Shown: positions 17,239-25,796 of the stretch, in pieces
Numbering within the stretch: the first letter of the stretch is position 1
How the letters are laid out: each line of letters begins with the position of its first letter
From: JABDIY01 sp963803875
GTDB lineage: Bacteria > Actinomycetota > Acidimicrobiia > Acidimicrobiales > SZUA-35
Length of the DNA: 64,000 nucleotides
Assembly: GCA_963803875.1 (NCBI GenBank)
Contig: CAWDOA010000016.1
Span: forward strand, 186,001 to 250,000
Reading direction: 5' to 3'
Made by a program: the position numbers and the translations under genes
Notes under the pieces: generated by a model
The model's database searches: none
The model's input: the letters and a program-made list of their open reading frames with translations, nothing else
What the model was told of the DNA's origin: nothing

Positions 17239-18938
17239 GCGAGCCCACACCGATGGCTGCCCCGTACCGAACCCCGTCAACCGGTGAGCTGCTAGCCAAC
17301 CGCTACGAGCTCGGCTCACACATCGACTCGGGCGGTATGGCCCAGGTGTGGGAAGCGAAAGACCACACCTTGGGTCGAAGGGTCGCGGTGAAGATACTTC
17401 ACGCTCACCTCGCTGGCGACGCTGCGTTCCTGCGCCGCTTCCGACGGGAAGCGGTCAATGCAGCTCGTCTTCAACATCCGGCGATCGTGGCGATCTATGA
17501 CGCGGTGAGCCACGACGGCCTCGAGGCAATCGTGATGGAACGAATTGACGGTCGAACCTTGCGGTCGGTACTCGACGAACATGGAAAGCTCCCAGCACGC
17601 GACGTGGTTGACATGGGCCGACAGATCGCCCAGGCGCTCAACGTGGCTCACGCCGGTGGAGTGGTCCATCGCGACATCAAACCATCCAACATCATGCTCT
17701 GTGAGGATCGTCGGATCCGTGTGACCGACTTCGGCATCGCCAAGGCCGGCGAGGACACCGACCTCACCCGAACCGGAACCCTTCTCGGCACCGCCAAGTA
17801 TCTCTCACCCGAACAGGTGCTCGGGCACCAAGTCGATGCTCGCTCCGATCTCTACGGATTGGGAATCGTCCTGTTCGAAGCGCTCGCCGGTCGGCCACCA
17901 TTCGATGAAGGGAACGACTACGCCACCGCCCAGGCTCGGATCGTCAACATCGCACCCCGTCTCTCCCAGTTCCGGCCCGACCTGCCAACCAGCCTCGACC
18001 GGCTGATCGAACGACTGCTCGAGCAGAGCCCCGAGGACCGACCGAGCTCAGCCGAAGAGCTGGCTGTACAACTCTCCTCGATTCGAATCGATTCCGAAGA
18101 ACTCACTTCGGGTGGCACCGATCCAGTCGACTTGACCACAATCGATCTTCGCCCCGCGCCCCACGCTGCGGGTCAGACACCCGGTCGCACGCCCAACCCG
18201 GGGGTCGACACCGCTGATCTTGCAGTACCCACTCCCCCGGTCAATGCCTCATTCACCGATGAGCTGGACGAACCAGAGGAAACGACGGCATCGGGGCTGC
18301 CCTCGCCTTCGGCGGGAGTGATCGTGGTTTTGTGTTTGGTTCTCGCCGCAGTGGTGATCGCCGCCGCGCTCATCTCCCGTTTCGGGCGAGGCAATGGCGA
18401 GTCCGAAGGCCAACAGGGAGATCCGGTTGATCTGACCTCGGAAGACTCCGTTTCGCTCACCCCGGTCCAGGAGTTCGGGCCTCCGATCATCGCCGTGGGT
18501 CAGGCGGTCGATCCACTCGGCGACAACACCGAGAACGATGACCTGGCTGGAGCGGCGATCGACGGCAACGACGAAACAGCATGGAAGACCGAGACCTATC
18601 GCAAACCCGGTTTCTCCGGCGTGAAGCCGGGGGTCGGGTATTTGATCTCACTGGAAGCTCCGTCGGTTCTGACCCGTCTGGAGATCGTTTCACCTACGAG
18701 GGGATGGAGCGCCGACGTTTTCGTTGGTGACACCGTTCAGGGCGGTCCCGAGGGATGGCCGTATGGCCCTTTCATTCTCGAAGCCGTCACGGGCACCGGC
18801 ACGGTTGATCTCGACGGCCTCACCGGGTCGCACATCCTGCTGTGGATCACATTCGAGGGACAGTCCGAGACCATCCTCGACGACGGGTCCTCTGAACTTC
18901 AGAACCGGTTCGAGCTGGTCGATCTGATAGTCGAGTGA
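17235..18938 (+). CDS. Transmembrane Ser/Thr protein kinase with discoidin-like outer domain
   Basis: The GTG overlaps the DUF6049 stop. Residues about 24-280 form a Hanks-type kinase: glycine loop IDSGGMAQVWEA, Lys53 in VAVKIL, HRDIKPSN (Asp147) and DFG at 165, with threonines in the activation loop (DLTRTGTLLGT). A Pro/Thr linker precedes one helix (about 361-381). The outer domain (about 415-567) resembles a discoidin/F5-8C fold (AAIDGNDETAWKTETY). Mycobacterial MviN carries an inactive kinase, helix and similar outer domain fused to MurJ at this locus. Here the kinase looks active and no MurJ is attached. The stop overlaps the sigma factor start. Confidence 0.9.
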   Translation: MSEPTPMAAPYRTPSTGELLANRYELGSHIDSGGMAQVWEAKDHTLGRRVAVKILHAHLAGDAAFLRRFRREAVNAARLQHPAIVAIYDAVSHDGLEAIVMERIDGRTLRSVLDEHGKLPARDVVDMGRQIAQALNVAHAGGVVHRDIKPSNIMLCEDRRIRVTDFGIAKAGEDTDLTRTGTLLGTAKYLSPEQVLGHQVDARSDLYGLGIVLFEALAGRPPFDEGNDYATAQARIVNIAPRLSQFRPDLPTSLDRLIERLLEQSPEDRPSSAEELAVQLSSIRIDSEELTSGGTDPVDLTTIDLRPAPHAAGQTPGRTPNPGVDTADLAVPTPPVNASFTDELDEPEETTASGLPSPSAGVIVVLCLVLAAVVIAAALISRFGRGNGESEGQQGDPVDLTSEDSVSLTPVQEFGPPIIAVGQAVDPLGDNTENDDLAGAAIDGNDETAWKTETYRKPGFSGVKPGVGYLISLEAPSVLTRLEIVSPTRGWSADVFVGDTVQGGPEGWPYGPFILEAVTGTGTVDLDGLTGSHILLWITFEGQSETILDDGSSELQNRFELVDLIVE

Positions 18939-19531
18939 ATCCAGCACCACGAGGCCAGACCGAGCGAATCACGGCTGCCCAGCACGGCGACAAGAGAGCC
19001 ATGAACGCGCTGCTGGAATCCGAATACGACCGGATCTATGCGGTGTGTCGACGCGTCATGGGCAACGACGCCGACGCCGCCGACGGCTGCCAAGAGGCGC
19101 TTCTGGCGATCGTTCGAGGTATCTCCCGATTCGACAATCGATCCAAGTTCTCCACGTGGGCCTACCGGGTAGCGACCAATGCGTGTCTCGACGAACTCCG
19201 GCGCCGCAAGCGCCGTCCGCTCCCCTCGGACAGTGTTTCAGACACGCCGGCCACCTCTCAGAGCCACGATGCTCAGACCACCGATCGATTGGTGCTCACC
19301 GTTGCGCTCGACCAGCTGGCTGAAGACTTCCGACTACCGCTGGTTCTGCGCGACATCGTCGGCTGTGACTACAACGAGATCGCCAATCTGCTCAACATCC
19401 CTCCCGGCACTGTTCGCAGCCGAATAGCTCGAGGCCGAAAACACCTTTCGTCGACACTGGGGAACCAAACCGACAGCGACAGCGTCATAGAACCGAAACG
19501 TCGCTCCAAACAAGGGCGTCCGACGCAATGA
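18935..19531 (+). CDS. ECF RNA polymerase sigma factor, SigM-like
   Basis: A 198-residue ECF sigma factor with region 2 (DADAADGCQEALLAIVRGI and FSTWAYRVATNACLDELRRR) and region 4 (FRLPLVLRDIVGCDYNEIA followed by IPPGTVRSRIARGR). It starts within the kinase stop (GTGA) and its stop overlaps the anti-sigma gene. The location between the envelope kinase and trxB matches mycobacterial sigM. It likely responds to envelope or redox stress through the cotranscribed membrane anti-sigma factor. Confidence 0.92.
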   Translation: MNPAPRGQTERITAAQHGDKRAMNALLESEYDRIYAVCRRVMGNDADAADGCQEALLAIVRGISRFDNRSKFSTWAYRVATNACLDELRRRKRRPLPSDSVSDTPATSQSHDAQTTDRLVLTVALDQLAEDFRLPLVLRDIVGCDYNEIANLLNIPPGTVRSRIARGRKHLSSTLGNQTDSDSVIEPKRRSKQGRPTQ

Positions 19532-20460
19532 CGATGAACTCCCCCGACCCCCACTCCCCCATCGATCCTCCAAGGGTCGACGAAACCACGGAGAAGCTCT
19601 CGGCTCTTCTCGACGGCGAACTCGACGCATCAGAACTGATCGACCTCGAGCAATTTGCGGTCGATCACGATGCCACCATTCAGAGTCTTTCCGCCGAACT
19701 TGCCGCGTCCAGAAGTGCTCTTGCGGCGCTGGCATCTGCGGCGGCACCGTCGGCCTCCAAGGCACAACACCTGGCGGCTGCTCTCGATGCTATGGATTCA
19801 CCGGAGATCAAGAGCCTGGCCGCCGCTAGAGCGGGCCGCCGCTCCGCTGAAGCCGTGCGATACGCCAAAGCGCAACGGCTGAATGAGCGCCTTCGCAGGC
19901 TCACTGCTGTCGCGGCCGTGGTTGTGGTGGTCGGTGGACTCGGCGTTGTCTCGCTGCAAGGTGGGTTCGGTGGATCTGACAGCAGCGACGAATCAGCTGT
20001 GTCCGGAGACGACGGCGGTGGCTCAGCGGGAACCCAGGAGCGCAGCGCTCAGGGCGGGGTTGACGACGACGGCGCAAGCGACGGCTTGTCAGCAGCTTCG
20101 TCCGAGGCGATGGACGAGCTCGATCACGCGGCGAGCGATGAGCCCGGAGCCAACGACGCTACCGATTTCAGCCAGGCGGCGCCGCTCGAGCCTCTCCTGA
20201 TCGCTGATGGGTTTGATCTCTCCAATGCAACGCTGACAGACCTGCCCGACAACGTCGCCGCTCGCTCCTCGATCTCACCGGACTCCACCGCACCGGTGAA
20301 CGAGGCACTCTGCTACGAGGCTGCATCTCAACTGGTGCAGCCCGAACAAATCGTGGAGGGGATTACTGTCCGGCAGGGTGCCGCCGAATTCGAACTCGTG
20401 GTTCTCATCGACGGTGAGCTCCTGGTGTTCGAGTTACCTGAGTGCCTCAGAATCGACTGA
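19528..20460 (+). CDS. Membrane anti-sigma factor
   Basis: A 310-residue product with an N-terminal anti-sigma-like segment (TTEKLSALLDGELDASELID), one helix (AVAAVVVVVGGLGVVSL) and a long Ser/Asp/Gly-rich outer region ending in a small folded part (ALCYEAASQLVQ onward). It is coupled by overlap to the sigma factor it presumably restrains. There is no zinc HxxxCxxC motif in the N-terminal part that I can see, so a ZAS mechanism is not supported. Confidence 0.8.
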   Translation: MTMNSPDPHSPIDPPRVDETTEKLSALLDGELDASELIDLEQFAVDHDATIQSLSAELAASRSALAALASAAAPSASKAQHLAAALDAMDSPEIKSLAAARAGRRSAEAVRYAKAQRLNERLRRLTAVAAVVVVVGGLGVVSLQGGFGGSDSSDESAVSGDDGGGSAGTQERSAQGGVDDDGASDGLSAASSEAMDELDHAASDEPGANDATDFSQAAPLEPLLIADGFDLSNATLTDLPDNVAARSSISPDSTAPVNEALCYEAASQLVQPEQIVEGITVRQGAAEFELVVLIDGELLVFELPECLRID

Positions 20461-20499
20461 ACACCTTCTGAGTCGATAACATCGGCGCCTGTGGAGCCA

Positions 20500-20967
20500 A
20501 TGAGTGAAACCGGCCAAGAGGACACCGACTGGGCTGGCCGGGCGACCGCCACCGTTGTCGGTTATGTCGACACGGTCAGGAGTGCCACCACGGGAAAGGC
20601 TCTGGTTGCCTCGCGCGTCGCCGTCTATGGACTGGCGATGGCACTGATCGCACTGATCATCGGCATTCTGCTCCTCGTCATGCTCGTCCGTTTTGTCGGC
20701 ACCATCTACGCCAAAGTCCTACCGTTCGTCCAAGAGGGCGAAATCTGGCCGAGCTACCTCACCTTCGGAGCTCTCTTTCTCGCCGGCGGATGGGTGCTCT
20801 GGCGCAAGAAAGAGAAATCGCGCGTATCCGGGACAGAATCGGCTCACTTGGGTTGGAACAACCAGCGCACATGGTTGGTTAGGCATCCCAGGGCCCGTTA
20901 CGGTCCCGGTCAACTCTCCCCGTCGAAGGACACGAACCCATGCCCGACGTCAGAAACGTTGCGATAA
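20500..20967 (+). CDS. Two-helix membrane protein of unknown function
   Basis: ATG 20500 follows GGAG at a good distance; a GTG three codons earlier is possible. The product has two hydrophobic segments (YGLAMALIALIIGILLLVML and YLTFGALFLAGGWVLW) with a charged N-terminus. After the second helix, the last 45 codons look like untranslated sequence and run 28 bases into trxB. The true C-terminus may therefore be earlier if a base is wrong near 20820. No family recognised. Confidence 0.6.
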   Translation: MSETGQEDTDWAGRATATVVGYVDTVRSATTGKALVASRVAVYGLAMALIALIIGILLLVMLVRFVGTIYAKVLPFVQEGEIWPSYLTFGALFLAGGWVLWRKKEKSRVSGTESAHLGWNNQRTWLVRHPRARYGPGQLSPSKDTNPCPTSETLR

Positions 20968-21893
20968 TCGGAAGTGGCCCAGCAGGCCTCACCGCCGCCA
21001 TCTACACCGCTCGCGCCTCACTCGAGCCCCTGGTGATCGAAGGCGAACCGTCCTCCACCGGAGATCAGCCGGGCGGCCAGCTGATGCTCACCACCGAGGT
21101 CGAGAACTTTCCGGGGTTTCCAGAAGGAATCATGGGTCCTGAACTCATGCTGAATTGCCGGGCCCAGGCCGAGCGATTCGGCGCCGACCTTCGCACCGAG
21201 AAGGTCACCAAGGTCGACCTCTCGAGCCGTCCGTTCAGTATCTGGATCGGAGACCCAGACGCTGCCGATCCCACGTATCGCGCTCGATCGATCATCATCT
21301 CCACCGGAGCCAAGGCACTCATGCTCGGTCTCCCCAATGAACAGCGACTGATCGGCCGTGGGGTTTCTACCTGCGCCACCTGCGATGGATTCTTCTTCCG
21401 CGACCAGGACATCGTGATGGTGGGCGGCGGCGACTCGGCCATGGAGGAAGCCAACTTCCTCACCAAGTTCGCTCGTTCGGTCACCATCATCCACCGGCGC
21501 GAAGAGTTGCGAGCCAGCCAAATCATGCAGGATCGAGCCATGGCCAACCCCAAGATCACGTTCCTGTGGAACACCGTCGTGACCGACGTGCTCGGTGGCA
21601 ACTCCATGACCGGTGTCGAAGTCGAGAACGTGATCACCGGTGAGACGAGCGAGATAGAGGCCAGCGGAATGTTTGTCGCCATCGGCCACCGTCCCAACAC
21701 CGACTTGTTCAAGGGTCAGCTCGAAATGAAGGACAACGGGTACCTGATAACAAGCTCCCACGGCACCCACACCAATGTGGAAGGTGTCTTCGCCTGCGGA
21801 GACGTGCAAGACGACACATACCGCCAAGCCATCACCGCCGCAGGCTCGGGTTGTGCCGCCGCCCTCGATGCCGAGCGCTGGCTAGAGCACTAA
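20940..21893 (+). CDS. trxB: Thioredoxin-disulfide reductase
   Basis: The 317-residue flavoprotein has the FAD loop IIGSGPAGLTAAIYTARA, redox CATCDG, the NADPH loop VMVGGGDSAMEEA with HRREELRAS, and a C-terminal ACGDVQDDTYRQAITAAGSG. It reduces thioredoxin with NADPH. In mycobacteria trxB2 and trxC share one transcript; here trxA is on the opposite strand 600 bases away, across a tandem repeat. Confidence 0.97.
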   Translation: MPDVRNVAIIGSGPAGLTAAIYTARASLEPLVIEGEPSSTGDQPGGQLMLTTEVENFPGFPEGIMGPELMLNCRAQAERFGADLRTEKVTKVDLSSRPFSIWIGDPDAADPTYRARSIIISTGAKALMLGLPNEQRLIGRGVSTCATCDGFFFRDQDIVMVGGGDSAMEEANFLTKFARSVTIIHRREELRASQIMQDRAMANPKITFLWNTVVTDVLGGNSMTGVEVENVITGETSEIEASGMFVAIGHRPNTDLFKGQLEMKDNGYLITSSHGTHTNVEGVFACGDVQDDTYRQAITAAGSGCAAALDAERWLEH

Positions 21894-21904
21894 CACTCCC
21901 TCCG

Positions 21905-22501
21905 GGGCGGCCTGCGTGGCGCCTGAACGGGCAGGCGGCAGGCGAATATCAGACGATGTCGACGCAGTTGTTTTGTAGCGAAGCGGAGTGGTTCGTGAAG
22001 CGAGCGCCAGCGAGTGAGAACACGTGCCACGCAGCGAGCGCGAGTCCCGGCGAAGTGTCGGCGTGGGCCCGAAGACTGGGGCCGCAGGCTCAAGCCTGCG
22101 TGGCGCCTGAACGGGCAGTGCAGGCGACAGGTCAGACGATGTCGACGCAGTTGTTTCGTAGCGAAGCGGAGTGGTTCGTGAAGCGAGCGCCAGCGAGTGA
22201 GAACACGTGCCACGCAGCGAGCGCGAGGCCCGGCGAAGTGTCGGCGTGGGCCCGAAGACGGGGCCGCAGGCTCAAGCCTGCGTGGCGCCTGAACGGGCAC
22301 GCTGCAGGCGACAGATCAGACGATGTCGACGCAGTTGTTTTGTAGCGAAGCGGAGTGGTTCGTGAAGCGAGCGCCAGCGAGTGAGAACACGTGCCACGCA
22401 GCGAGCGCGAGTCCCGGCGAAGTGTCGGCGTGGGCCCGAAGACTCGGGGCCGCAGGCTCAAGCCTGCGTGGCGCCTGAACGGGCACGCTGCAGGCGACAG
22501 A
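21905..22501. repeat. Three tandem units of about 184 bp between trxB and trxA
   Basis: The marker cctgcgtggcgcctgaac begins at 21911, 22095, 22277 and 22463, giving three units of 182-186 bases plus a fourth boundary. Each unit contains TCAGACGATG, GAAGCGAGCGCCAGCGAG with TGAGAAC, and a near-perfect hairpin CGCAGGCTCAAGCCTGCG. The boundary word TCAGACGATG is also the last ten bases of the trxA end, so the array abuts the trxA stop exactly. Open frames across it on both strands reflect the repeat, not genes. The array may act as a bidirectional terminator between convergent genes. Confidence 0.9.
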
Positions 22502-22825
22502 TCAGACGATGGCGAGTTCTTCCATGAGTTGGCCTTTGGCCTTGGCGCCGGTGACGCGCTTGTCAACTTCGCCCCCGGAGAACTTGATCATGGTGGGAAT
22601 GCTCATGACGCCGTACCGCATCGCGATTTCGGACGCCTCGTCGACGTTCAGTTTTGCTACCCGAACCTTCCCGGCCTGTTCCTCGGCTATCTCGTCGAGA
22701 ATGGGTGCGATCATCTTGCATGGACCGCACCACTCGGCCCAAAAGTCGACCACGATCGGGATCTCGGATGCGGAGAGCACTTCATCGAAGTTCTCCGCGG
22801 TGAGGGTGAGGGTGTTTTCTGACAT
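22502..22825 (-). CDS. trxA: Thioredoxin
   Basis: A 107-residue thioredoxin with the active site WAEWCGPCKMIAPILDE, KLNVDEASEIAMRYGVMSIP containing the cis-proline, and a standard C-terminus. ATG 22825 is chosen because AAAGGAAAG precedes it; a longer frame upstream runs into the parB end. It lies downstream of parB on the same strand and faces trxB. Confidence 0.96.
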   Translation of the reverse strand: MSENTLTLTAENFDEVLSASEIPIVVDFWAEWCGPCKMIAPILDEIAEEQAGKVRVAKLNVDEASEIAMRYGVMSIPTMIKFSGGEVDKRVTGAKAKGQLMEELAIV

Positions 22826-22883
22826 TGCTTTCCTTTTCGCAGGGGCGGCGGGATCACGGTTGTGAACCCTTCTTGACGGTGTT

Positions 22884-23843
22884 CTATTCCGAACCAGAGG
22901 TGAGCATGGCAACAATACGGGTCAGATCGTCAGCATCAGCGAAGTCGATCACCAATTGGTGGCGCCCACCTTTATCCACCACTTCCACTGAGGTGTTGAA
23001 AAGATCACTGAGCTGGTCTTCTACCTCAAGCGCAGCGGTTGCACTGACTCCGGACGTTCCGTTTGAACCCGAGGCTCGCTTCGACCTGGCCTTGTTGTTC
23101 CGCTTCTTCGACGGCGCCGTAAGCGAATCCCGCGCTTCACCACGAACGACCGTCTCGAGGTGTCGAACCGACCAACTGGCTTTGATGCACTCGCCCGCCA
23201 ATCGCAGCTGCTCGTCAGCATCGTCAACCATGAGCAACGCCCTGCCATGGCCAGCAGTGATGTCACCGCTTGAAACCAGCTGCCGGATGGAGCTGGGAAG
23301 CTGCAGAAGCCGAATGGTGTTGGCAATACTCGCTCGGCTCTTTCCGACGCGAGAGGCAATCTCATTCTGGGACAGATGGAAGTCTTCCATCAGCTGCTGG
23401 AAGGCGAACGCCTCATCGATTGCGTTGAGGTCCTGCCGTTGGACGTTCTCGACGAGGGCTTCGCCCAAGGAGCGTTCGTCGTCGATTTCGCGCACGATCG
23501 CCGGAATCGATGCCAGACCGGCAAGTTGAGATGCACGCCATCGCCGCTCTCCGGCGATGAGTTCGTAGCCCTCCTCTGCTCGCCGAACCAAGATGGGTTG
23601 GAGCACGCCAAGTGCTGCGATCGAACGAGCCAGGCCCTCCAGGGACTCGTCGTCGAACGAGGTACGGGGCTGATAGCTGCTTGCTCGGATCGATACGAGA
23701 GAGATCATCTGATGGGCACCCACCACCTGCTCGGCGTTCGAGCGGGGCTCGGATCCAGAAAGGACTGGGGCTTCGGGGTCAGTGATCGACAACGGGTCGG
23801 ACTCCGGCGCAGGTGGAATGAGGGAGTGAATTCCGTTTGCCAT
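22884..23843 (-). CDS. parB: Chromosome-partitioning protein ParB
   Basis: The 319-residue protein has the ParB/Srx N-terminal CTP-binding core (ASSYQPRTSFDDESLEGLAR, then GERRWRASQLAG, the GERRxRA motif), the HTH (LSQNEIASRVGKSRASIANT) and a C-terminal dimer domain. It loads at parS sites; one near-consensus site lies at 25476. It starts three bases after the parA stop. Confidence 0.97.
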   Translation of the reverse strand: MANGIHSLIPPAPESDPLSITDPEAPVLSGSEPRSNAEQVVGAHQMISLVSIRASSYQPRTSFDDESLEGLARSIAALGVLQPILVRRAEEGYELIAGERRWRASQLAGLASIPAIVREIDDERSLGEALVENVQRQDLNAIDEAFAFQQLMEDFHLSQNEIASRVGKSRASIANTIRLLQLPSSIRQLVSSGDITAGHGRALLMVDDADEQLRLAGECIKASWSVRHLETVVRGEARDSLTAPSKKRNNKARSKRASGSNGTSGVSATAALEVEDQLSDLFNTSVEVVDKGGRHQLVIDFADADDLTRIVAMLTSGSE

Positions 23844-23846
23844 GAC

Positions 23847-24677
23847 CTATACCGGCGTGCGAACGCCTGCGACTTCCGCCGCAAGGTCTCGGTACGCAAT
23901 CGCTCCTCGAGACGTTGGTGCGTACACCGTGATCGGTTGGCCAAAACTGGGTGCTTCGGACAGCCGAACGGTTCTGGGGATCACGGTCTTGCAGACCTTG
24001 TTGTCGAAATGAGCTCGCACCTCCCGCGCCACCTGGGCTGCGAGCTTGGTGCGGGCATCGAACATGACCAAGACGATCGTGGATACTTCGAGTTTCGGGT
24101 TCAGGTTGCGTTGAACCAGCGTCACGTTCCGCAGCAGCTGCCCAAGTCCCTCCAATGCGTAGTACTCGCATTGAATCGGAACGAGAACTTCCGATGCCGC
24201 GGCAAAGGCGTTGATCGTGAGCAGTCCCAGCGATGGTGGACAATCGATGAGAACGATGTCGAAGTCATCGACCACCGTAGAGATCGCAGACTTCAGACGA
24301 GTTTCCCTCGACATCGCCGGCACGAGCTCTATCTCAGCCCCGGCGAGATCAAGATTCGACGGGGCGATGAAGAGGTTCTTCACAATCGTGGCTTCGATCG
24401 CGTCATCGAGGGGGATCTGGCTGATGATGACGTCGTACATCGTGGCCTGGAGATTGCGAGGATTGATCCCCAGTCCCGTTGACGCGTTGCCCTGGGGATC
24501 GAGGTCGATGATGAGCACCCGATGGCCCAGGTCGGCCGCCGCCGCACCGAGACTTACCGTCGTTGTCGTCTTCCCGACGCCACCTTTCTGGTTGGCCACA
24601 GCAATGATTCGGGGCACACGCCGTGGCGTTGCCCTAGCGGCGGGCGCATCGGGTTCCATATAGAGACTGTTCTCCAT
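23847..24677 (-). CDS. parA: Chromosome-partitioning ATPase ParA
   Basis: Deviant Walker A ANQKGGVGKTTTTVSLGAA near residue 30, Walker A' region VLIIDLDPQGNASTGLGI, and VLIDCPPSLGLLTINA. The length is 276 residues from ATG 24677 (MENSLYMEPD); a longer open frame upstream looks untranslated. ATP-bound ParA on the nucleoid moves ParB-parS complexes. TGTTTCACGT at 24682-24691, just before the start, is half a parS consensus. Confidence 0.96.
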   Translation of the reverse strand: MENSLYMEPDAPAARATPRRVPRIIAVANQKGGVGKTTTTVSLGAAAADLGHRVLIIDLDPQGNASTGLGINPRNLQATMYDVIISQIPLDDAIEATIVKNLFIAPSNLDLAGAEIELVPAMSRETRLKSAISTVVDDFDIVLIDCPPSLGLLTINAFAAASEVLVPIQCEYYALEGLGQLLRNVTLVQRNLNPKLEVSTIVLVMFDARTKLAAQVAREVRAHFDNKVCKTVIPRTVRLSEAPSFGQPITVYAPTSRGAIAYRDLAAEVAGVRTPV

Positions 24678-24757
24678 TTGATGTTTCACGTTTCGCACTG
24701 GATTCGGGCCGTCATGCCGGGCCAGCTGCGAAGCCGCAATCCCCGACCACGCCGATC

Positions 24758-25694
24758 CTACTCCCCTGCTGGTGCCGGTGGGGTTCTCGCCGCCGATCTT
24801 GCTCGAAGTCGATCCAATCTGCGCCGTGACCACCACCCCATCGCCATGTTTGCTTGGTCAAGTTCGGCTGACAAAGACGCCTCGGCTGCAATCAGACCTC
24901 GCTCCCGAGTCTGGGTCTGGTTCAGATCAACCGAAAGCTCGGCCACCCGTTGGCGCACCTCCCGGGTCTCGGACTCGGCAACCGCTTTGGCCTTGTCCGC
25001 AGAGGTGCGCAACCCCCGCTCACGGTCCAGATCGCGATCGAGGCGATCATGTTGTGAACGCCAATACTCGGTGTCCGCTTCTGCCCGTTTGAGCTGTGCC
25101 TCGAGCCGCCCCTTCTCAGCCCGCAGAGCATCGGTCCGCGCCTCGGCTGCAACCGCCTTCACCTCCGCCGCCGTAATGGCCTCTCGTACAGCGGTGAGTT
25201 CCATTTGAACATTGTCGGCAAGACCCTTGGCGACCTCGCTGGCCACCGTTGCCGTGAGATCCAAGACTCCGGTTCCGGCACCTGATGCACCGATGGTCAC
25301 AGTCGGGGGTTCACTGCCCGAAACCTCCTGAGCCGTCGCTGTCGAACCCGCTGTCAGATCGATCAGCTCCGATATCGGAGAGTGCGAAGCCGCCCCGAGC
25401 GACTGAGGGCTCCGACGCCGGACCTTGCCGGGACGATGGTGACCCCGGCTGGGTCTCCGCCGCTTGCCCATGGGCTGCGTCACGTGAAACATCGCCAACG
25501 TCCCATTGCTCTCGCTCGGCGATCGAACCGAGAGAGGCACGCGGTAGCACCCATGTAGCGCCGAACGGACCTTGAACCAGTTGTGCTTCATCGAGCTGAT
25601 TGTCTCGGATCCGGCGCCGCAAGGTGTCGATCGAGATGCCGAACAGATCAGCAGCATCCCGAAGGCCGATCTGATCCACAGAGATTCTTGCCAT
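24758..25694 (-). CDS. HTH plus coiled-coil protein next to parA, probably frameshifted
   Basis: The 5' frame encodes a MerR/BldC-like helix-turn-helix (GLRDAADLFGISIDTLRRRI followed by VLPRASLGSIAERE). The 3' frame encodes a long coiled coil (AEARTDALRAEKGRLEAQLK and related heptads) ending in a basic tail (WWSRRRLDRLRARSAAR). Removing one base near 25370 fuses them into about 311 residues. Alternatively these are two overlapping genes, the first stopping at 25311. DNA-binding head plus coiled coil beside parAB resembles the architecture of Bacillus RacA, a chromosome-to-pole anchor. Homology to RacA is not shown; the likeness is of layout. A parS site lies inside the gene. Confidence 0.65.
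25476..25491. other. parS centromere site
   Basis: TGCGTCACGTGAAACA matches the conserved parS palindrome TGTTTCACGTGAAACA at 14 of 16 positions. It lies 0.8 kb upstream of parA and about 6 kb from the origin, a usual location for ParB loading. I found no other site this close to consensus in the window. Confidence 0.75.
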
Positions 25695-25796
25695 TCCCGC
25701 GACTCTAGGACGAACCCATGGGCAACTGGGGGAGGGGATCACACTTGTGCTCGGAGCCGGCGGCCATTGCTACATCCACGGCGTGCGCCGTCTGGT

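Noticed and set aside
21018..21827. 269-codon open frame antisense to trxB
   Set aside because: It mirrors the trxB codon pattern and has no recognisable domain; trxB is complete and conserved on the other strand.
21905..22501. CRISPR array
   Set aside because: Unit length (about 184 bp) and near-identity along the whole unit are not repeat-spacer structure.
22132..22566. Repetitive minus-strand frame between trxB and trxA
   Set aside because: It is the tandem repeat read as protein; units differ by lengths not divisible by three, and both strands are open.
24682..24697. Second parS site before parA
   Set aside because: TGTTTCACGTTTCGCA matches only the left half of the palindrome (12 of 16 overall); too weak to list.
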